In this document: positions 1 through 5,349 of the stretch, piece by piece | Position numbering within the stretch: position 1 is the first letter of the stretch | Layout of the letters: every line of letters starts with the position of its first letter | Source of the DNA: Planctomycetota bacterium | GTDB lineage: Bacteria; Planctomycetota; Planctomycetia; Pirellulales; Thermoguttaceae | Length of the DNA: 5,349 nucleotides | Reading direction: 5' to 3' | Assembly: GCA_021784975.1 (NCBI GenBank) | Contig: JAJYGU010000214.1 | Location: forward strand, 1 to 5,349 | Program-made: the position numbers and the translations under genes | Notes under the pieces: generated by a model | Told to the model about the DNA's origin: nothing | Seen by the model: only the letters and a program-made list of their open reading frames with translations | Database searches by the model: none

Positions 1-20
1 GATCTCTGTATCCGCGGTAA

Positions 21-72
21 GTGGCACGGCCATCTTGGCCGTGCTCGCTCACAGGCTGGGAGCCCGTGCCAC
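21..72. repeat. Pair of inverted REP-like palindromes (BIME-like element)
   Basis: Two palindromes, each headed by GTGG, face one another. The first, on the plus strand (21-43), is GTGG followed by CACGGCC, the loop ATCTT and GGCCGTG, a perfect 7-bp stem that gains an eighth pair from G24 and C44. The second, on the minus strand (72 down to 50), is GTGG followed by CACGGGCT, the loop CCC and AGCCTGTG, a stem with 7 of 8 pairs. Six bases (44-49) separate them. The outer nine bases, GTGGCACGG at 21-29 and CCGTGCCAC at 64-72, are exact reverse complements, so the whole 52 bases can also fold as one branched structure. A conserved tetranucleotide before a short palindrome, in inverted pairs, is the known architecture of REP/BIME elements mobilised by REP-associated tyrosine transposases (RAYTs). 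No transposase is in the window. Copy number in the genome cannot be seen here. Confidence 0.7.
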
Positions 73-164
73 AGAATTCCTTGCAGTCCCGCTTAGGCAA
101 ACCCCTTAATTCTGATAGCGCCATTGGGCAATGTCAACGAATCACCCCAGCGAGGGGCGAGGGT

Positions 165-193
165 TTGCCAGCAAGGGCCGTCGCTTGTATCAT
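165..193 (+). promoter_or_regulatory. Sigma70-type promoter for the zinc-ribbon membrane protein gene
   Basis: A -35 box TTGCCA (165-170, 5 of 6 matches to TTGACA) and a -10 box TATCAT (188-193, 5 of 6 matches to TATAAT) are separated by the ideal 17 bases. Transcription would start near base 200, leaving a leader of about 80 bases before the ATG at 279. This is the best-matching promoter between the repeat and the gene. It is predicted from sequence alone. Confidence 0.55.
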
Positions 194-278
194 CCAGGAT
201 CGAATATGGCGATTGTCACGGGGCTGGCGGCAGTCGTAGCTTTGGCCCGCTGGCGATCTTGGATTGAGGACGAAACCG

Positions 279-1223
279 ATGTGGCGTTGTCCCAACTGTG
301 GCGAAGGCATCGACGACGTGTTTGATGCCTGCTGGAAGTGTGGCACGGCCCAAGATGGAACGAGCGCGTCTAATCCTCCCGGAGAACCCCAGGAGCCGGA
401 GGCCGCCGCTCCGACATCCCAACCGCCGTCTCTCGCCGGAGCGGACGAGGATTCGCGCTCCCTTTCCGGCGATGCGAAGCACGGGCGGATTGTCGAGTTG
501 TGCGCTGCCCGTAATTCGGCCGAGGCATACTCCTATTGTAGTTGGCTGGAGGAAGCGGGCATCCGGTGTCGCGTGGTAGGCGAGTTTCTGGGAGGTGCGG
601 CTGGGTCGTTACCCTTGGGTTACACGATTGCCCCGCGGATCTGGGTGCGCGAGGAGGATGCGGCACGCGCGCGAGACATCATCGACGGGTGGATCAGTCG
701 ATCGGACCAAGAGGCGAGCATCTCCTCAGCGGAGGATGAAGGAGTCGATATCGACACGGTGTCGAAAGAGAGCCCCACGTCGGCAAGGGGCACGGGACAT
801 CCCTGGCTCGGCAGTGGTCTTGCGCTGTTGGGATTGACCTGCGTCTTGGCAGGCGCTATTTGGGCCGGGCTTAACTGGACCACAATGCGTGCGTGCTCGG
901 CAGTTGCCGAAGGGGTGTTCGAACGTTACAGACCGCATTTTTCTATGTACTCGCCTCCACCGCCCCAGCGCCCCATGTTTTCGATGTGGTGTGACGCCGA
1001 GTATGCATTCATGGTCAAAGGAAGAGTATACTACTCGTATTGTGGGTCTGAGGGATTGGTGAGATATGTTCTGATCCATTATGACCCGCGTGATCCAACA
1101 GCAAATTTCGTCAGATCGCCGATACTGCCGTGGCAAATCCTGATATCGGCGATGGGGATCGGAGGATCGCTATTGATTGTCGGGGCATGGCTGCGGTCAC
1201 CCTGGGGCAGGAAGACGGGATAG
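279..1223 (+). CDS. Zinc-ribbon, DUF2007-like and DUF3592-like membrane protein
   Basis: This 314-residue protein has three recognisable parts. Residues 4-21 form a zinc ribbon with pairs CPNC and CWKC (C4, C7, C18, C21). A Pro/Ala/Glu-rich linker follows to about residue 65. Residues 69-138 resemble DUF2007, the putative prokaryotic signal-transducing domain: a strand (RIVELCAA), a helix with AEAYSYCSWLEEAGI, and a strand ending IWVREEDAARAR. Hydrophobic segments at about 178-199 and 284-304 flank an extracytoplasmic stretch containing VLIHYDPRDP, typical of DUF3592. The expected topology is zinc ribbon and DUF2007 in the cytoplasm with an external loop of about 85 residues. The function is unknown; a regulatory or sensory role is only inferred. 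The ATG at 279 is chosen because GAGGA (266-270) lies eight bases before it and the ribbon begins at once; a TTG at 264 would overlap that site. The gene converges with the hydrolase gene. Confidence 0.88.
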   Translation: MWRCPNCGEGIDDVFDACWKCGTAQDGTSASNPPGEPQEPEAAAPTSQPPSLAGADEDSRSLSGDAKHGRIVELCAARNSAEAYSYCSWLEEAGIRCRVVGEFLGGAAGSLPLGYTIAPRIWVREEDAARARDIIDGWISRSDQEASISSAEDEGVDIDTVSKESPTSARGTGHPWLGSGLALLGLTCVLAGAIWAGLNWTTMRACSAVAEGVFERYRPHFSMYSPPPPQRPMFSMWCDAEYAFMVKGRVYYSYCGSEGLVRYVLIHYDPRDPTANFVRSPILPWQILISAMGIGGSLLIVGAWLRSPWGRKTG

Positions 1224-1256
1224 CTCCGATACCAACAAGTACGGGAGATACCGCCG

Positions 1257-2849
1257 TTACGGCCCCAAAAGGCGGACCCGCATGATGGCGCCGCTCGGTG
1301 ACATGTTTACGCTGCGTTCATCGCCGTTGCGGCGTTTGGTCCGCACCCATTGACCGTCGGCAGTAAAGTAGCCTTCGTCAATGGACAGGATTTGAACATC
1401 CCGCGGCGGACCTTCCAAGGCGCGAAACACGGCGGCAAATCCGATCCCGGCAACCACGTAGTCATCGTCGGCTAACTTGATGATCAATCCCCAACCGCGG
1501 CCATTCTTGGGATCGAATTCGGTGGTGTAGGTGATCTTGGCTGCCACCGCAGCGGTCAGCGGGATGGCCTGCGCCCAGTCTTCGCCTTCCGAGATGCCTT
1601 GCACAAACGAGTAGGAATTGCCCGAGTATCGATTCCGCTCAATCAGCGGCAACAGGGGCCGCAAAATCGCATAGGCCTGTTTGAACAGCGGGGCCGCCGG
1701 GCAGTTTCCGCCGATGCCAAACGGCGAAAAGCCCAAACCGTTGTAACGCACCAGCGTCGTGGCCGCATAGGCGGCGAAAAACGGATAACCGCTGTTGGCC
1801 TCGGGCACGAACAAGGGGTTGTCCGGCCGGGCATATTGACGGCAGTAGTAGTGGTACTTGGCAAAGTAGATGTCGGGCGCCAGAAGATCGACGTGCGGGG
1901 CCGCACATTTCCAGATGTCCATCACATGTTCGGTGGGACCGCCGCTGGGCCACTCGCCGGCGCGTACGCCGCCCGGCTCGACCAACCAGGCATTCACGTA
2001 CATCGGCAACGGATAGGCTTCCTTGCCGGCTGCCGCCACGGCGTCGACATAGCGAGCCACATGCCAGGCAGTGAACGCCTCCTCGGCCAGTCGACCAAAG
2101 ACTTCTCGCCACGTTCCCGAAGTCCTTCCCGAGGCGCGAAGCGCCCCGGCCATGCTTTCGCTGAGTGAAGCCGGCCGAGCCGTCAGCCAGTGCGCCAGCT
2201 CGGCGGGCACCTGACCTTTGAACAATCGGTCGGCCTCGACCGAATAGTCACGATCGGTGTGCAGGAAACCGGATTCGTTCTCGACTTGCACCAGAATGAC
2301 GGTGCGCTGCGACTGGTCGATCTGCCGAATGTGTGTCATGACGGCTTGAAAAGCCTGTTGGTCGGCGGCACGACTGGCAGCCGCCAACGGTGAAAGAATG
2401 TTCGTCTGCCTCCCCAGTGCGCCGATAACGCGGGGATAATCCTTCAGGTCGCGTTTCACCCACTCCGGCGCATAATGACTTTCGCCATTCTTCCACGAAG
2501 CAAACCAAAGCAAGACAAGTCTCACATCCGCTTTGCGGGCTCCCATGATCACCTTGTCGACCATAGTAAAATCATAGCGACCTTGTTCCGGCTCAATCAG
2601 TTCCCAGTAGATGGGTACTTCGGCCGTGTTTGCCCCAAGATCGACGGCGCTTTCGAAGAAATGCCTCAGATCGTGGTCGTTCGATGCCGCGGAGTTGTGC
2701 GATTGGGCGCCCAACATCAGGAACGGTTTTCCGTCCACCAGGAACCGATACTGGCGGCCGTTGTTGACAATTTGCGGAATCGGCGGTGCGGCCACGGCAG
2801 AAGACGAGATCAAGCAGGCCGACAAAGCTAAAGGAAGCAACGAGCGCAT
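1257..2849 (-). CDS. Secreted beta-galactosidase-like glycoside hydrolase (GH35/GH42 clan, DUF5597-type C-terminus)
   Basis: This 530-residue exported enzyme probably cleaves beta-galactosides or related plant or algal sugars. Residues 1-20 form a signal peptide (MRSLLPLALS, then a hydrophobic core, ending AVA before APP). A TIM-barrel domain follows, with NTAEVPIYWELIEPEQGRYDF at about 74-94. QVENESG (188-194) supplies the likely acid/base E192, and FVPEANSG (347-354) the likely nucleophile E350. This arrangement fits retaining clan GH-A enzymes of GH35/GH42. The part after about residue 385 resembles the DUF5597 tail found in GH35 enzymes such as Cellvibrio japonicus Bgl35A, a xyloglucan beta-galactosidase; that comparison is from memory. 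The length is normal for the family. An ATG at 2864 lies five codons upstream, but GGAGG six bases before 2849 and the clean signal peptide favour 2849. The exact substrate cannot be told from sequence. Confidence 0.9.
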   Translation of the reverse strand: MRSLLPLALSACLISSSAVAAPPIPQIVNNGRQYRFLVDGKPFLMLGAQSHNSAASNDHDLRHFFESAVDLGANTAEVPIYWELIEPEQGRYDFTMVDKVIMGARKADVRLVLLWFASWKNGESHYAPEWVKRDLKDYPRVIGALGRQTNILSPLAAASRAADQQAFQAVMTHIRQIDQSQRTVILVQVENESGFLHTDRDYSVEADRLFKGQVPAELAHWLTARPASLSESMAGALRASGRTSGTWREVFGRLAEEAFTAWHVARYVDAVAAAGKEAYPLPMYVNAWLVEPGGVRAGEWPSGGPTEHVMDIWKCAAPHVDLLAPDIYFAKYHYYCRQYARPDNPLFVPEANSGYPFFAAYAATTLVRYNGLGFSPFGIGGNCPAAPLFKQAYAILRPLLPLIERNRYSGNSYSFVQGISEGEDWAQAIPLTAAVAAKITYTTEFDPKNGRGWGLIIKLADDDYVVAGIGFAAVFRALEGPPRDVQILSIDEGYFTADGQWVRTKRRNGDERSVNMSPSGAIMRVRLLGP

Positions 2850-2850
2850 A

Positions 2851-2863
2851 AACTCCCTCCCCA
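2851..2863 (-). promoter_or_regulatory. Shine-Dalgarno that decides the hydrolase start
   Basis: On the minus strand the bases before the ATG at 2849 read GGGGAGGGAGTTT, with the GGAGG core ending six bases before the start codon. The same bases would be coding if translation began at the ATG at 2864, which has no comparable purine-rich site ahead of it. Confidence 0.65.
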
Positions 2864-2902
2864 TGTCATCAGGTGTTCGATGTACCGACGTCCAAGACCC
2901 GC

Positions 2903-2931
2903 AATCTAGCCGACAATCGCAGAACGGTCAA
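2903..2931 (-). promoter_or_regulatory. Candidate sigma70-type promoter for the glycoside hydrolase gene
   Basis: Read on the minus strand, TTGACC (2931-2926, 5 of 6 matches to TTGACA) and TAGATT (2908-2903, 4 of 6 matches to TATAAT) are exactly 17 bases apart. Transcription would begin near 2896, giving a leader of about 45 bases to the ATG at 2849. It suggests the hydrolase is transcribed independently of the small gene and LptD upstream. The prediction rests on sequence alone and the -10 box is only moderate. Confidence 0.45.
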
Positions 2932-2952
2932 CTTGCCGGGGGGGTTGCACAA

Positions 2953-3045
2953 GGGTCGAAGGTAGGCCGAATCCAACCGAGCATCCTGCACCGCGTAGAC
3001 CCCGGCGGCATCGCCAAGCTGTCGAGCAGAGGGAGTGAGGCCGTT
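2953..3045 (-). pseudogene. Possible C-terminal remnant of an AbiEii-like nucleotidyltransferase toxin
   Basis: Just after the stop of the antitoxin-like gene, and in its frame, the translation contains ARQLGDAAGVYAVQDARLD followed by SAYLRP. This recalls the C-terminal end of the nucleotidyltransferase (AbiEii-type) proteins that usually follow Rv0078B-related antitoxins, where a stretch of the form RQW-D--GV--VQ---LD--YLR-W is typical. The usual continuation is absent and the sequence runs into the hydrolase promoter region. No start codon or nucleotidyltransferase core (the GGS motif) is present, so most of the gene would have been deleted. The family comparison is from memory and the fragment is only about 31 codons, so chance resemblance is possible. 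The frame itself stays open to a TGA at 2869-2871. Confidence 0.4.
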
Positions 3046-3063
3046 CCAGTAGCTGCTTGCTCC

Positions 3064-3264
3064 TCATCCCCGGGCGACCTCCAAGCGCAGACGCAGACGC
3101 CGCTCGATCTCCTCGTCGCTGGCGTCGGGAAACTGTCGGCGAATTCCCTCACGGGCCAACTCGCACGCCCAGGCGCGCAGCCGCAGGGCCGTGTCCAACC
3201 GCTGTTGGCCGGTCATCCTCCGGTGGCATTCGATTTGAAGTTGCAGGGCCACATCCGGCGTCAT
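3064..3264 (-). CDS. Small protein resembling Rv0078B-related antitoxins
   Basis: This 66-residue, charged, probably all-helical protein begins MTPDVALQLQ. It contains RRMTGQQRLDTALRLR (about 15-30), then ELAREGIRRQFPDASDEEIERRL (about 35-57). The pattern of an MT-x-x-QRL helix followed by A-x-x-GIR-x-x-P-x-x-S-x-EE is what I know from the Rv0078B-related antitoxin family, common in Planctomycetota, Cyanobacteria and Actinobacteria. Those antitoxins normally precede an AbiEii-like nucleotidyltransferase toxin. Here no intact partner follows, only a short possible remnant. The reading frame is open further upstream, but family likeness begins at this ATG. No Shine-Dalgarno is evident before it (the preceding bases are TTTGGCGT). 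A promoter candidate lies at 3313-3341, 110 bases separate the gene from the LptD stop, and ATGA at 3064-3067 overlaps its stop. The antitoxin role is inferred; it may be an orphan with no active toxin. Confidence 0.65.
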   Translation of the reverse strand: MTPDVALQLQIECHRRMTGQQRLDTALRLRAWACELAREGIRRQFPDASDEEIERRLRLRLEVARG

Positions 3265-3312
3265 ACGCCAAATGCCACAAATCGGGGTGAGCACAACCGG
3301 AAACCGTACAAG

Positions 3313-3341
3313 ATCATACTGGTTGGCGACCAGCAGGGCAA
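3313..3341 (-). promoter_or_regulatory. Promoter with a dyad in its spacer, for the antitoxin-like gene
   Basis: On the minus strand, TTGCCC (3341-3336, 4 of 6 matches to TTGACA) and TATGAT (3318-3313, 5 of 6 matches to TATAAT) lie 17 bases apart. The spacer contains an inverted repeat, CTGGT at 3319-3323 and ACCAG at 3329-3333, with five bases between the arms. A dyad between the promoter boxes is a natural place for a repressor to bind, and many antitoxins repress their own operon, so this may be an autoregulatory operator. That role is inferred. Transcription would start near 3306, about 42 bases before the ATG. Confidence 0.45.
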
Positions 3342-3374
3342 GAATCGTGCCGGCAAGGCCGTTGGAAAGGCTAA

Positions 3375-5349
3375 TTACTCCAATCCCACAATCCCGGCGG
3401 GCGGGACTTGCGCCCCGGTGAGGTTCCCCAATCGGTTCCAGGGCATGAATCGCGGTTCCACCAACACGGTGGCCCCCACCACGCCCCGCGAGACATCGAC
3501 GTTGAATCCGGCGGTGACCAGGAACGACTCGCCGATCCGGGTGATGTTGAAGAATTCGCCCAGGTTGCCGTCGGAGCCGAAATCGTAGGTGGTCCCGAGG
3601 GTGGACATCCATTTCGGACTCATACGGTAGCTATACGACACGGTGAGAATCTGGTGGTCCATCGGCCCCTCCAGGAAATCCAGGCCGGCGTAGAGGCTGC
3701 CCCGCGGCGGGCGGTCGAGAAAGCCGCCGACGCTGACGATCTTCTGCCCCTGGTCGAAGAAATCGAACAGGCCGCTGGAGAGGAAGGTGAGGCGATCGCC
3801 GGCGTGCCAAACGAAGTTGTAGTTGGCCAGCCCGACCGCTGAGCCAAAATCGTCGCGAATGGGGTCGGGGAAGACGGTGACGTCGGTGTCCAGCGTGATC
3901 CAGTCGATGATGTGCGGGTCGTCGGCCGGGCCGCGCTTGGTCTGCCAGCGCTGTTCGGCCCCCAGGCGGAGGGCCGTCAGATCGCCGGCAATCTCGGTGC
4001 TCGGCGAAGTGACCCAATCCTGCAAACCGCTCCGCAGGGCGTAGAAACGCTCGTCGAACTTGGGCAGGTACGGCAGTCCGTTGGGAAGCAGCACGTCGTT
4101 CGGCAGCCCGAAGGTGGTGGTCAAGAACATGCGGCGCCAAGCCAACACCGAGGCGTCGTCGAGCAGATCGTACAACGGCAGGCTGGTCAGGTCTTGGTTG
4201 GCCTGGGAGGTGGTGAATTCCGCCGTCCACAGCACCTTGTGGGCCAGCCCGTGGACGTTGAAAAAGTCGCTGTTGGCGGTCGGGTCGACGCTCCACATCG
4301 GCAGGGTGGCGCGGAGGCCGGTCTCGCCCCACAGCCGATTCAAGGGCTGGCCGTTGATGTCTTCGCCCCAGTAGGCCGCTTCGCCCATCACGAAGGGCAC
4401 CACCTTGACCGGGCCAAGCTGAAAGGGGTAGTCGAGCTCTTGCCGGGAGGCGAACCGACTGCCCTGGCGGTTGCCTACTTCCCAGGGAAGGAAATTGAAG
4501 GGGCCGTCGGTGATTGGGTCCTGCGGCGGCGTGAGCCGCTGGAAATTGGCGTAGCCGGCGCTGCTGTGCTCGTACCAGGTGAAGACGTTGTTCAGCAGCG
4601 GCTGCCCCAGCCAATCATGGTCCAGCCGCGGCAGCCACTCGGTCTCGGTGAAGAAGTCGTCGACCCGCCCCTGGGCAAAAACGCTCCAGGACCAGTTCTC
4701 TTCGGCCTGTTTCAGCTCGACGTCGGTGGTCTGGTCCTTCAGTTGGTCCCACTCGCTTTTGTAGTATTCTTCCAGGAAGTTGCGGTCGCTGATCCAGCCC
4801 GCCTCGGCACTGAGCTGCATGTCCCAGGGGAGCAACTGGCGGTGCTGCCATAACAGACGCCCGCGGTACGAGCTCTCCGGTTCGACCGCTGTCCGGGTGT
4901 CGCCCAGAACGTCCAGCCCGTGGTCCTGGATTCCCCAGAAGGTCAGCAAGCCGGCGGTCCGCTCGTTCAGCCCGAAGATGTCGTTGCGGTCGTAGGTGAA
5001 CGAGGCCCCGTAACCGAGGCCGCGCAGGCTCAGGTAGTCCAAATCGACGTCCAAGTCGGTGCCCACCGGCTTGTTGCGGATGCCCAGCAGATCGTAGCCG
5101 TTCCAATGGGTGCGGATTTGCGTGCCGAAAACGCTGTCCTGGTTGAGCTCTGCGTGACGGATGTAATAGGTCGAATCGTTGAGGTCGGTGGTGATGGTGG
5201 GCCAATAGAAGACCGGCACCGGGCCGAGGTAGAGCACGTCGTTGGCCGCCGTGGCCAGCCGTTGATGGTCCACCACCGGCTGGTCGCGGGCGGCGTCTCT
5301 AACCGGCTGGCCAGTAGCCGGATCGATCACCGGCCGCTGGATATCTTCA
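3375..5349 (-). CDS. lptD: LptD/OstA-like outer-membrane LPS assembly protein, 3' part
   Basis: The gene is cut by the right edge; 657 codons up to the TAA at 3375-3377 are visible and the frame is open at the edge, so the start and any N-terminal OstA/LptA-like domain lie outside. LptD inserts lipopolysaccharide into the outer leaflet of the outer membrane. The first visible residues include LYLGPVPVFYWP (about 39-50), like the segment joining the LptA-like domain to the barrel. The rest is rich in aromatic residues and alternating polar/hydrophobic strands typical of a beta barrel. ISDRNFLEEYY (about 186-196) and the later stretch FASRQELDYPFQLGPVKVVP fit LptD. The last strand precedes EPRFMP and a tail of about 20 residues rather than ending at the C-terminus. 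No cysteine occurs in the visible part, whereas Escherichia coli LptD depends on disulfides that include two C-terminal cysteines. A GTG at 5330 is internal and not the likely start. Confidence 0.82.
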   Translation of the reverse strand, partial: EDIQRPVIDPATGQPVRDAARDQPVVDHQRLATAANDVLYLGPVPVFYWPTITTDLNDSTYYIRHAELNQDSVFGTQIRTHWNGYDLLGIRNKPVGTDLDVDLDYLSLRGLGYGASFTYDRNDIFGLNERTAGLLTFWGIQDHGLDVLGDTRTAVEPESSYRGRLLWQHRQLLPWDMQLSAEAGWISDRNFLEEYYKSEWDQLKDQTTDVELKQAEENWSWSVFAQGRVDDFFTETEWLPRLDHDWLGQPLLNNVFTWYEHSSAGYANFQRLTPPQDPITDGPFNFLPWEVGNRQGSRFASRQELDYPFQLGPVKVVPFVMGEAAYWGEDINGQPLNRLWGETGLRATLPMWSVDPTANSDFFNVHGLAHKVLWTAEFTTSQANQDLTSLPLYDLLDDASVLAWRRMFLTTTFGLPNDVLLPNGLPYLPKFDERFYALRSGLQDWVTSPSTEIAGDLTALRLGAEQRWQTKRGPADDPHIIDWITLDTDVTVFPDPIRDDFGSAVGLANYNFVWHAGDRLTFLSSGLFDFFDQGQKIVSVGGFLDRPPRGSLYAGLDFLEGPMDHQILTVSYSYRMSPKWMSTLGTTYDFGSDGNLGEFFNITRIGESFLVTAGFNVDVSRGVVGATVLVEPRFMPWNRLGNLTGAQVPPAGIVGLE

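Noticed and set aside
122..157. Two small dyads upstream of the first promoter: CATTG-GG-CAATG (122-133) and CCCC-AGCGA-GGGG (145-157).
   Set aside because: The arms are four or five bases, expected by chance in this composition, and neither overlaps the promoter boxes.
1251..1275. Inverted repeat CCGCC/GGCGG with a smaller CCG-TTA-CGG inside, between the two convergent genes, as a possible shared terminator.
   Set aside because: The stem is only five pairs with a 15-base loop, most of it lies in the coding end of the hydrolase, and there is no T-rich tract on either side.
2906..3067. Minus-strand frame of 53 codons starting at an ATG that overlaps the stop of the antitoxin-like gene (ATGA), as a possible toxin.
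   Set aside because: Its translation is rich in Arg, Cys and Ser with no recognisable motif, and it has no nucleotidyltransferase features. The frame resembling the toxin end is a different one.
3348..3362. Short inverted repeat (CGGC/GCCG) just after the LptD stop, as a terminator.
   Set aside because: The stem is only four pairs with no following T-tract on the minus strand, so it gives no real support for termination.
2611..3588. Long plus-strand open frame (325 codons) crossing the start of the hydrolase, the antitoxin-like gene and the end of LptD.
   Set aside because: It runs antisense to three better-supported genes, has low-complexity composition and shows no family likeness.
3631..4853. 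Long open frames on both strands within LptD (minus 3631-4614 and plus 3912-4853).
   Set aside because: They are out-of-frame readings of GC-rich coding DNA, with Arg/Pro/Ala- or Gly/Val-rich translations and no motifs, while the LptD frame is continuous and recognisable.

Overview
The window looks like a piece of a GC-rich Gram-negative chromosome, most likely from the Planctomycetota (Pirellulales-like). That placement is an inference from family content: an LptD-type outer-membrane barrel protein with no cysteines, a secreted GH35/GH42-clan glycosidase with a DUF5597-type tail, a zinc-ribbon/DUF2007/DUF3592 membrane protein, and a REP-like inverted pair headed by GTGG. No rRNA, tRNA, CRISPR array, insertion sequence or phage gene is visible.

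Layout from left to right. Bases 21-72 hold two GTGG-headed palindromes in opposite orientation, arranged like a bacterial interspersed mosaic element. A good sigma70-type promoter (165-193) follows and leads into a plus-strand gene (279-1223) for a membrane-anchored zinc-ribbon protein. All later genes are on the minus strand. The glycoside hydrolase (1257-2849) converges on the zinc-ribbon gene with a 33-base gap. It has its own promoter candidate (2903-2931) and a strong Shine-Dalgarno that points to the second of two close ATG codons. Upstream of it lies a 66-codon gene (3064-3264) resembling the Rv0078B-related antitoxin family. Where its nucleotidyltransferase-like (AbiEii-type) partner would be expected, only a short in-frame stretch resembling the partner's C-terminal end remains (about 2953-3045). 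From 3375 to the right edge runs the 3' part of an LptD/OstA-like gene whose beginning lies outside the window.

The genes do not form an obvious pathway. LptD works in outer-membrane assembly. The hydrolase is an exported carbohydrate enzyme with its own promoter. The small gene looks like an orphaned or decaying toxin-antitoxin locus lodged between them. The most notable points are the REP-like pair, the apparent loss of the toxin partner, and the lack of cysteines in LptD. I see no clear sign of a wholly new multi-gene system here.
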